Assembly: GCA_903893745.1 (NCBI GenBank)
Contig: CAITNF010000002.1
Location: 1-56,777 of the forward strand
DNA from: an uncultured Actinomycetes bacterium
GTDB lineage: Bacteria > Actinomycetota > Acidimicrobiia > Acidimicrobiales > RAAP-2
Reading direction: 5' to 3'
DNA: 56,777 bases
Position 1 is the first letter of the stretch; each line of letters begins with the position of its first letter. The translations under genes were made by a program, and so were the position numbers. Positions 50,280 to 56,777 of the stretch are shown here, piece by piece. The notes under the pieces are model-generated. The model saw nothing but the letters and a program-made list of their open reading frames with translations, had not been told where the DNA came from and did no database searches.

Positions 50280-51131
50280 TTGACGCTGCCGACTCGTCGG
50301 TGGCGTCTGGACCTCGCCTACGACGGCGCCGGTCTTCGCGGCTTTGCCCACCAAGCCGGCAAGGTGACGGTCGTTGGTCTCTTGCGTGCAACACTCGCGC
50401 GGACATTACGACTCGCGAGCGAACCCGACATTGTGGGCGCGGGACGCACGGACGCGGGCGTGCACGCCTTTGCCCAAGTGGTCCACGTGGATCTTCCCGA
50501 ACCACTCTTTGCCACCAAGCGTGGCCCCGAAGCCGATCGGTTGATGCGTTCGATCAACCAGCAACTGCGCGGTCAGGTGCGCGTGCTCGACGCGCGGATC
50601 GTGAGCGACGAGTTCCACGCCCGATTTTGCGCCACCTGGCGCGAGTACCGTTACCTGGTCTTGGCGAGCGAGCCGCCCGCTCTGGCTCAGACCACGACGT
50701 TTTCGTGGTCGGTGCGCGGGCCGCTGGACCTGGACGTCATGAATCGAGCCGCGGCCGCGCTGGTGGGCACCCACGACTTTCGAGCCTTCTGTCGTCGCCC
50801 GGCTAAGACCCTCGCGAGCGACCCGCTGGTGCGTGAGGTGCTCGTCGCCCACTGGGACCAGCTCAGTGACGAGTGGTCGCTCAACCCCACCGGGTTGCCA
50901 GCCCTGCGGCTACGGATCCGCGCCGCCTCGTTCTGTCACCACATGGTGCGCAGCCTCACCTCCACCATGGTCGCCATGGGGCGAGGCGACCTGGCGCCCA
51001 CCACCATTGAAGAACGGCTCCAAAGCCGGCAACGAGCCGGTCTGCCACCCCCGGCCCCGGCCGCGGGGCTCTGTCTCGTGGGGGTGGGCTACGAGCAATT
51101 TGCCGGGGGACCCTCCGGTTTTGTAAGGTAG
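50280..51131 (+). CDS. truA: tRNA pseudouridine synthase TruA
   Basis: TruA makes pseudouridine at positions 38-40 of tRNA anticodon arms. The product of about 283 residues has LDLAYDGAGLRGFAHQ, the catalytic-Asp motif VGAGRTDAGVHAFAQV, FHARFCATWREYRYLV, and the C-terminal FCHHMVRSLTSTMVAMGRGDL. The start is uncertain. TTG 50280 lies just after rplQ and is preferred; ATG 50238 would overlap rplQ by 38 bp. No strong Shine-Dalgarno precedes either, so translation may depend on coupling to rplQ. A promoter for rplM overlaps its stop codon. Confidence 0.94.
   Translation: MTLPTRRWRLDLAYDGAGLRGFAHQAGKVTVVGLLRATLARTLRLASEPDIVGAGRTDAGVHAFAQVVHVDLPEPLFATKRGPEADRLMRSINQQLRGQVRVLDARIVSDEFHARFCATWREYRYLVLASEPPALAQTTTFSWSVRGPLDLDVMNRAAAALVGTHDFRAFCRRPAKTLASDPLVREVLVAHWDQLSDEWSLNPTGLPALRLRIRAASFCHHMVRSLTSTMVAMGRGDLAPTTIEERLQSRQRAGLPPPAPAAGLCLVGVGYEQFAGGPSGFVR
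51100..51129 (+). promoter_or_regulatory. Promoter of rplM-rpsI-glmM
   Basis: TTGCCG (51100-51105), 18-bp spacer, TAAGGT (51124-51129), lying in the last 10 codons of truA. It would give a leader of about 50 nt. Confidence 0.5.
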
Positions 51132-51185
51132 AGAGTCCACTGCGCCTCGAGGCGCGGACCCGAGAAGATCGCTGAAGGAAGAACT

Positions 51186-51632
51186 GTGCGCACTTACACC
51201 CCGAAGGTCAACGAGATTACCCGTGAGTGGCACGTGCTCGACGCCGAAGGCCTCGTACTTGGACGCCTCGCGACGGTGGCCGCGTCACTACTTCGTGGCA
51301 AGCACCGCACGTTTTTCGCGCCCCACGTCGACACCGGTGACTTCATCATCATTATCAACGCCGACAAGATTGTCGTGACCGCCAACAAGGCCAAGCAGAA
51401 CTTTCATTACCACCACTCGGGCTACCCGGGCGGACTTAGCCAGACCAGCTGGCAGACCCTGCTCGATCGCGACCCCGCGAAGTTGGTCTACGACGCCATC
51501 AAGGGCATGGTGCCCAAGAATCGTCTCGGACGCGCCCAAATGGAGAAGCTCTTCGTCTACGCCGGACCCGAGCACCCGCACGCGGCCCAGCAGCCCCAGA
51601 AGTTTGACACCTCGGCGATTCGCCGCGGTTAA
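51186..51632 (+). CDS. rplM: 50S ribosomal protein L13
   Basis: L13 is an early-assembly large-subunit protein. The 148-residue product starts at GTG 51186 behind GAAGGAAGAACT and shows WHVLDAEGLVLGRLATVAASLLRGKHRTFFAP (segments), GDFIIIINADKIVVTANKAKQ, MVPKNRLGRAQMEKLFVYAGPEHPH and QQPQKFD. Usual pair with rpsI, 12 bp later. Confidence 0.98.
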   Translation: MRTYTPKVNEITREWHVLDAEGLVLGRLATVAASLLRGKHRTFFAPHVDTGDFIIIINADKIVVTANKAKQNFHYHHSGYPGGLSQTSWQTLLDRDPAKLVYDAIKGMVPKNRLGRAQMEKLFVYAGPEHPHAAQQPQKFDTSAIRRG

Positions 51633-51644
51633 GGAGAAACAACA

Positions 51645-52037
51645 GTGTCCAGTCCGCTAACTCAGACCACCGGCCGTCGCAAGGAGGCGCGCGCTCGCGT
51701 GCGTCTGCGTCCCGGCTCGGGAACCATCACCATCAACAGTCGCGCCTTTGACAACTACTTCACCTCCGCGACCCACCGCCAGATGGTTATGGAGCCCCTT
51801 CGTCTGATTGACGTGCAGCAGACCTACGACATCGACGCCACCATTGAGGGTGGCGGCGTGGCTGGCCAGGCCGGCGCGCTGCGCTTGGGGATTGCCCGCT
51901 CACTGCTCGAAATCGACGAAGCGGTCCGTCCGGCCCTGAAGAAGGCCGGACTCTTGACCCGTGACTCGCGCAAGAAGGAGTCCAAGAAGTACGGACTCAA
52001 GAAGGCGCGCAAGGCTCCCCAGTACTCGAAGCGTTAA
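51645..52037 (+). CDS. rpsI: 30S ribosomal protein S9
   Basis: S9 reaches P-site tRNA with its C-terminal tail. The 130-residue product starts at GTG 51645 behind AAGGAGAAACA. It contains [77 protein letters not shown] in segments; the final SKR that touches tRNA is intact. Its TAA overlaps the glmM ATG by one base. Confidence 0.98.
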   Translation: MSSPLTQTTGRRKEARARVRLRPGSGTITINSRAFDNYFTSATHRQMVMEPLRLIDVQQTYDIDATIEGGGVAGQAGALRLGIARSLLEIDEAVRPALKKAGLLTRDSRKKESKKYGLKKARKAPQYSKR

Positions 52038-53323
52038 TGGCGATGGCCGTGCGATTCGGCACGGACGGCATTCGGGGGCGCTACCCCGAAGAGGTACACG
52101 AGGACTTGGCCTACCGGCTCGGTCGTGCCGTGGCTCAGGTCTTTCCGCGGCCCGTTTTTCTGGGCTACGACACCCGAGAAAGTTCACCGCTACTCGCGGC
52201 CGCCCTCTACGAGGGTCTCGTCGATGGGGGAGCAGTAGGCATCAATCTCGGTCTTTTTACGACTCCCGGGGTTGCGGTGACGGCCAAGGCCCGCGGGGGC
52301 GTGGGCGTGGTCGTGTCGGCCTCGCACAATCTCTATCAGGACAACGGTCTGAAGGTACTGGGGCCCGGTGGGGGCAAACTCGATCACGCCACCGAAGCCG
52401 CCCTGGAAATCGCCCTGCGCGAGGCGCCGTCGCCCCCGTCAGGGGATTTTCATCTAGGGCCACTGGACGAATTGGCCGAAACGGCCTACGTTGCCCACCT
52501 GCTGGGTGCCGCCGCGGCGCGACTCGACGGACTTCGGGTGATAATCGACTGCGCCAACGGCTCGGCAAGTCACGTGGCCCAACGTCTGTTTAGCCAAACT
52601 GGGGCCCACTTCACCCTGCTGAATAGTCAGCCCAACGGCCACAACATCAATGATCACTGCGGTTCTACCTCGCCCGAGCAGCTTCGCCAAGCCGTGCTCG
52701 CCGAGGGGGCCGACCTGGGTCTGGCCCTCGACGGTGACGCGGATCGCCTCATTGCGGTCGACGCGCAGGGCACCGTTCGTGACGGAGACGACCTGATGGC
52801 GCTCTTTTCCCAGGATTTACAGCGAAATGGCCGTTTGGGCGCCGGCGTGGCCCTGACCATCATGAGTAATTTGGGGCTGCGAAAGGCCCTCAGCGACCTC
52901 AAAATAGAGGTGGTTGAGACCGACGTCGGCGATCGCCACGTCGCGGCGGCTTTGGAAGAGCACGAGTGGCACTTTGGGGGTGAGCAGTCGGGACACCTTT
53001 TATTTAGAGACCTGGCACCCAGCGGTGATGGACTCCTGACGGGCCTGCTGCTGTTGGCCCTCGTGGCCCGGCACGGACCGCTCGCGACCCAATGTGACGC
53101 TCTTTGGCACCGAATTCCCCAGGAACTCGCAAATTTTCCAGTTATGTCCTTTGATGAGGGGGCGGCGAGGGATCGATTCTCGCGGCTCTGTGCCCAGTAT
53201 GGCTACCGTGAACAGGATGTTCGCCTGGTGATTCGCCCATCGGGCACCGAACCGGTAATCCGAGTCATGGTGGAGGCTCCCGACGCGAGTTTCATCGAGG
53301 AGTTTCTACTTACCCTGCAGTAA
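52037..53323 (+). CDS. glmM: Phosphoglucosamine mutase
   Basis: Interconverts glucosamine-6-phosphate and glucosamine-1-phosphate for UDP-GlcNAc and peptidoglycan. The 428-residue enzyme shows RFGTDGIRGRYP (6-17), the phosphoserine loop VSASHNLYQDNG with catalytic Ser96, the Mg-binding DGDADR, FGGEQSGHLLF and the phosphate-binding RPSGTEPVIRVMVEA. In the phosphoserine loop Leu99 replaces the common Pro after HN. It is somewhat shorter than the typical 440-450 residues. Coupled to rpsI by a one-base overlap, it ends the housekeeping block. Confidence 0.97.
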   Translation: MAMAVRFGTDGIRGRYPEEVHEDLAYRLGRAVAQVFPRPVFLGYDTRESSPLLAAALYEGLVDGGAVGINLGLFTTPGVAVTAKARGGVGVVVSASHNLYQDNGLKVLGPGGGKLDHATEAALEIALREAPSPPSGDFHLGPLDELAETAYVAHLLGAAAARLDGLRVIIDCANGSASHVAQRLFSQTGAHFTLLNSQPNGHNINDHCGSTSPEQLRQAVLAEGADLGLALDGDADRLIAVDAQGTVRDGDDLMALFSQDLQRNGRLGAGVALTIMSNLGLRKALSDLKIEVVETDVGDRHVAAALEEHEWHFGGEQSGHLLFRDLAPSGDGLLTGLLLLALVARHGPLATQCDALWHRIPQELANFPVMSFDEGAARDRFSRLCAQYGYREQDVRLVIRPSGTEPVIRVMVEAPDASFIEEFLLTLQ

Positions 53324-53632
53324 TACTCGACAGTTTGTTTAGTTGGGTTTCCAAGCGCTAAGCGAAACTGATTTCCGTGGACTGCTTGGCAAATCCAAGT
53401 GAGTATTGATTTCAAAGACCGATTTGCTAGATTAGAAGTCTGTAAAAAAAAAGCCCAGCTTTTCCGGTAAAAAATTTTTGCCAGCGAGTTTTCAATTGTA
53501 AGAATAGGGGGGGCTCGTCAGTAGGCATTGCGCATCCTTCGTCCGAGTCAATCTCGTGACACTGGAATCATCGGGAACGATGACGTCCGCTGTCCACCTC
53601 CAACTCCCAAGCAGTAATGCTCGGAGCCGTTC
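53324..53632 (+). other. AT-rich intergenic leader of the right surface protein
   Basis: This 309-bp stretch has no convincing gene. It is far more AT-rich than the block before it. It holds CTTGG-CAAAT-CCAAG (a 5-bp hairpin), a possible promoter at 53406-53433, a run of nine A, a near-palindrome GGTAAAAAATTTTTGCC (53466-53482), and a run of seven G near 53508-53514. No terminator with a T-tract is clear for glmM. Confidence 0.6.
53406..53433 (+). promoter_or_regulatory. Candidate promoter of the right surface protein
   Basis: TTGATT (53406-53411), 16-bp spacer, TAGATT (53428-53433). It would give a leader of about 190 nt containing the A-tract and the GGTAAAAAATTTTTGCC near-palindrome. Confidence 0.4.
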
Positions 53633-56600
53633 GTGATAGCGAACGTGTCGAAGTTTTTCAGCTCCAAAATACTCGGCGCCACTCTAAGCGCTGTCCTACT
53701 GGCTTCTCCACTCGCGTCCTTTATGAATGCGCAGCCCGCCGGCGCTGGTGTCAACACCAATACCAACATCAGTAATCCACAATATGTTTCTTCAACCGGT
53801 ACCACCTACAGCGGTTTGACGAACGGCACGACCTACCGTATAGGGGCAGATGCATCATCTGGCACGCTAAAGGTGACGCTCAATAATACCTCGCAGACAG
53901 TAACTGCAGTAACTGTGGGTGGCGTTACTGACACCGCCACCCCCAGCTTTGTCACGAGTACCAAGGTCTATTCAATTGCTGTTGGCCCTTTGGCATTTGG
54001 CGTGACGACAGTTAGCATCACTATTCAGGCCAGTAATGGAAGTACAACCCAGACGTACTCATATCCATTGAGTCTTCCCTACAGTGTCTCCTTTGACGAA
54101 AACACCCAAGGTCGTGGGACAATTACGAACCCCACTGGTTCTGGATGTCCCAAAGCAGCGGCCCCAATTGCCTCAACTTTTTATACGGATCGTAATGCAA
54201 CCATTCCACAAAATACTTGTGCCGGACTTGACGGCTACAGCTTCGAAGGCTGGGCCACTTCGGCCGTGGCCACAACACCAACCTTTGCCACCACCGACTT
54301 GCCCACCACCGCCGACGGCACCTTTATTACGGGTCCTACCACGTTCTACGCCGTCTGGAGAGGACTACCAGTACCAACAATTGTAGAAACTGCCACAGAC
54401 TCAAATGGCGATCCCCTCCTTACGTTCGATGTGGGAACGTCGGTGACGTTGACCGCGACTGAATACGACTCTGGCGACCTCACTACACCAACTGGCGACG
54501 ATGGGACCTACGTGGATTTCAGTCAGTCCGTACATTGGTTTGGAAGTAATCCAAGTATTGGCGGCTGCAATCTCAGTAACGGAACCTGTTCAATAACGGT
54601 TACGACCATTGCTGGAGGTTCCAACACTATTACTGCCACAGTTGCCGCCAACTCGCAGTACTTCAAGGGTTCTACAACAATCGACTTGGCCGTCTTTCGA
54701 CTACAAGCAGTGCCCTACGTCACCGCAACAGATGGAGCCACACTCACCGGTGGAAAGTACGTTGCGTCTACCTCTACCCCCGTAACGCTTAAGGCGTTTT
54801 TCAACACCAGCGCGTTGTACCCGAGTGAAGTTGGCACAACGGCCACGTTCTATGACGGATCAACACCAATTGGAACATGCAACGACGCCATCTACGACTA
54901 CGGCTGCACTATTTCACCGTCATTCAGCGCTGGTGATCACACAATCACAATACGGACGGCTGATGGAATCGACCTACTTGGGGCAACGTCGGCTGCTATC
55001 ACCGTTTCGGTGGCAAAACCTACCCCAACAATTTCTCTTAGCCAAACAGCGGGTGGCGCTTCGCCAAGTTACGGCTCTTCAGTGAGCTTCTCCACAATTG
55101 TGAATGCCACCAACGTCAGCGGTGAGACGGTCACCTTCTACGCAAACGGTGGATTTGGCGTTGGCAAAAATCTTGGAACATGCACCCTCGCGACTGTTTC
55201 AACGATTTCCACCTGTGCGTTCACTACGAGCGCCCTTCCACTTGGATCGAGTGTCCCAATTGTTGCTTACTTTGCGAGTGACGCCAACTGGGCCAGTGCC
55301 ACGTCGAGTGCCGTAACGCTCAATGTCACCGCGGCGCCTGGCAGCGTGGTCGTTGAGGGTACGGGCATTACCGGGACGAGTTCTCCCTACGCGCTCAGCC
55401 TCGCAAAGGGTCAGTCGCTACCTTCGCTAACGCTGAGTGACCAAGACACTGTTGCCCACACCAACAACACCATTACCACCGGATCACCCGATACCTTCAC
55501 TTACGCAATTTCCGGAACGGGTAACACCGCGAGTTGCAGCATCAATTCTGATGGTACGGGATTTACTGAAACGGCCTCGGGTAACTGTGTACTGGTCGTT
55601 ACTTCAGTAAACACCGACGGCTACTACAACAGTTCCTCATCGTCAATAAACATCAAGATCGGGAAGGCCGCGCTTTACGTAATTCCCGATAACCACCGCG
55701 TTACCTATAACGCAACGGACTCGGCCTACAGCTTTAGCGTATGGACCGGAGCGGGTGGCACCGGAACACAGATCACGAACCCGAGCGCACTCGCTGGTTA
55801 CGGCGCACCGACGTGTACGTCGGACTTCGGCACCACTGGGTACATCAACGTCGCAACCTACAGCGCTGACGTGACGTGTAGCGGAGGAGCTTCTACGCTG
55901 TACACCTTCGCCACCACAGCATCGGCAGACCTTATTATTCAAAAAGCCGCGCCAACCATCACTGCATTTACGGTGCCAACACTTACCTACAACAGTGCGA
56001 GCACCCTCAGTGCTACTTCAAGTGTTCCGGGGACTATTACCTTTAACGTGGGTGGGTCAGCAATTAGCGGTTGCACAAACGTTGTTGAAGATGTTTCCAA
56101 TACCGCAACCTGTTCCTACACCCCCACTGATGCTACCGAGCTAACTTTTACCCTTGACTTCACGCCAACCAGTTCGAACTACTCCTCGCTAACGGCAGTG
56201 AACTCCACTGCAGCCACTCCGGGGAAGGTGACCTTTACGGGCGGGACCATCAGCGTTAATAACACCACGACGGCAACAAATCCCGCATCAAGTGCCGTCT
56301 ACAACGACGCCCTAGAAATTACTGTTTCGGGTCTACCAATTGATTCAGCGGGTCACGCCACGTTTTACTACCAGAACAGTATTGGTAGTTGGATCAATAT
56401 AGATCCCTGTAACTCCCTGGCGGTGGTTAGTGGTTCAGCCACCTGCACTCCAAACATTTATCTGCTATCCGCCGGTGCACTACCGCTTGGCACTTCTCAT
56501 ATTCGTGTCATCTTCAACGGCTCGACGGGTTACGCGGGTCGACAACTTACGGATATTCAGTTTGTCGTAACCTCGGCTGCCGCTACCCAAGTGGTCTTCA

Positions 56601-56777
56601 CTACCCAACCGGGCTCGACCTACGCCAGCGGGGCCAAGATCGCGCCAGTCGTGAAGGTCGAAGACGCCGCGGGCAACGTCGTGACCACCGACAGCACCAC
56701 GTTCGTGACCTTGAGTATTACCAACTCCACGGGCACTGCGGGTGCCGCCCTCACTACGTGTTCCATGAAGGTAGCGA
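53633..56777 (+). CDS. Large secreted Ig-like repeat surface protein, 3' end beyond window
   Basis: An open frame of at least 1048 codons starts at GTG 53633, 6 nt after GGAG; GTG 53645 is an alternative. It runs off the right edge. Residues 1-40 form a signal peptide (FSSKILGATLSAVLLASPLASF). At about 150-240 an InlB B-repeat-like unit reads YSVSFDENTQGRG... GYSFEGWAT... TFYAVW. Several Ig-like modules of the Big_3_5 style follow (for example PTISLSQTAGGASPSYG... VTFYANG). An MBG-like unit begins near residue 683 (VIPDNHRVTYNATDSAYSF). At residue 984 the ATQVVFTTQP domain of the left protein begins. Function is probably a cell-surface stalk or adhesin; no enzyme motif is seen. Confidence 0.85.
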   Translation, partial: MIANVSKFFSSKILGATLSAVLLASPLASFMNAQPAGAGVNTNTNISNPQYVSSTGTTYSGLTNGTTYRIGADASSGTLKVTLNNTSQTVTAVTVGGVTDTATPSFVTSTKVYSIAVGPLAFGVTTVSITIQASNGSTTQTYSYPLSLPYSVSFDENTQGRGTITNPTGSGCPKAAAPIASTFYTDRNATIPQNTCAGLDGYSFEGWATSAVATTPTFATTDLPTTADGTFITGPTTFYAVWRGLPVPTIVETATDSNGDPLLTFDVGTSVTLTATEYDSGDLTTPTGDDGTYVDFSQSVHWFGSNPSIGGCNLSNGTCSITVTTIAGGSNTITATVAANSQYFKGSTTIDLAVFRLQAVPYVTATDGATLTGGKYVASTSTPVTLKAFFNTSALYPSEVGTTATFYDGSTPIGTCNDAIYDYGCTISPSFSAGDHTITIRTADGIDLLGATSAAITVSVAKPTPTISLSQTAGGASPSYGSSVSFSTIVNATNVSGETVTFYANGGFGVGKNLGTCTLATVSTISTCAFTTSALPLGSSVPIVAYFASDANWASATSSAVTLNVTAAPGSVVVEGTGITGTSSPYALSLAKGQSLPSLTLSDQDTVAHTNNTITTGSPDTFTYAISGTGNTASCSINSDGTGFTETASGNCVLVVTSVNTDGYYNSSSSSINIKIGKAALYVIPDNHRVTYNATDSAYSFSVWTGAGGTGTQITNPSALAGYGAPTCTSDFGTTGYINVATYSADVTCSGGASTLYTFATTASADLIIQKAAPTITAFTVPTLTYNSASTLSATSSVPGTITFNVGGSAISGCTNVVEDVSNTATCSYTPTDATELTFTLDFTPTSSNYSSLTAVNSTAATPGKVTFTGGTISVNNTTTATNPASSAVYNDALEITVSGLPIDSAGHATFYYQNSIGSWINIDPCNSLAVVSGSATCTPNIYLLSAGALPLGTSHIRVIFNGSTGYAGRQLTDIQFVVTSAAATQVVFTTQPGSTYASGAKIAPVVKVEDAAGNVVTTDSTTFVTLSITNSTGTAGAALTTCSMKVA
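56582..56777 (+). repeat. ATQVVFTTQP-type domain repeat in the right surface protein
   Basis: The domain begins ATQVVFTTQP and continues PVVKVEDAAGNVV, closely matching the domain of the left protein (at 3-345, minus strand). ACCCAAGTGGTCTTCAC and TCGAAGACGCC are identical in DNA in both copies. It is cut by the window edge. The two copies are in inverted orientation about 56 kb apart. Confidence 0.75.

Noticed and set aside
53548-53805. 85-codon minus-strand frame at the start of the right surface gene
   Set aside because: It overlaps the signal-peptide region of the plus-strand gene and has no ribosome site or family features.

Overview
The window looks like a chromosome segment of an actinobacterium (Actinomycetota), possibly of the class Acidimicrobiia. 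This is inferred from the RpoC with a large coiled N-terminal insertion, MptB- and GtrA-like envelope proteins, a DevR/DevS-like two-component pair, zinc-type S14 and S4, and frequent GTG/TTG starts. No 16S rRNA gene is present, so the class is not proven. The housekeeping core is moderately GC-rich and tightly packed. The two ends are more AT-rich and encode secreted, Thr/Ser/Gly-rich repeat proteins.

Layout. (1) 1-2816, minus strand: a large secreted beta-helix protein running off the left edge. (2) 3024-12519: two peptidyl-prolyl isomerases, aspartate kinase and aspartate-semialdehyde dehydrogenase, a PhoU-like protein, RmuC, an unrecognised membrane-anchored protein, citrate synthase, acyl-CoA thioesterase II and a GtrA protein. 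(3) 12520-16101: YajQ, an MptB-like mannosyltransferase, an acetyltransferase, rpmG and four tRNAs (Tyr, Thr, Met, Trp). (4) 16151-27641: secE-nusG-rplKA, rplJL behind an L10-type leader, a strong terminator, then rpoBC with its own promoter. (5) 27769-32351: rpsL-rpsG-fusA-tuf-rpsJ. (6) 32588-44673: the S10/spc cluster from rplC to map. (7) 44670-46875, minus strand: a DevRS-like pair with a small flavin-fold protein. (8) 47131-53323: infA-rpmJ-rpsMKD-rpoA-rplQ-truA-rplM-rpsI-glmM. (9) 53633 to the right edge: a second large secreted Ig-like repeat protein.

How it works together. Most of the window is the transcription/translation core, with 1- and 4-nt stop/start overlaps suggesting translational coupling. 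Its candidate promoters form a coherent set (-35 TTGnC-like, 16-18 bp, -10 TAnnnT). Many singly transcribed genes in the left third instead have a TAnnnT box 6-8 nt before the start codon and no Shine-Dalgarno, which points to leaderless mRNAs.

Most notable observations: infA appears to start with CTG; several ribosomal proteins (L10, L22, S3, S17) carry long acidic or low-complexity tails; the two surface-protein genes at the ends share a repeat conserved at nucleotide level and lie as inverted copies around the ribosomal block; the tRNA-Tyr promoter is placed so that transcription would start at the mature 5' end; and a DevRS-like operon splits map from infA. I did not find a clearly undescribed multi-gene system, CRISPR array, transposase or prophage.
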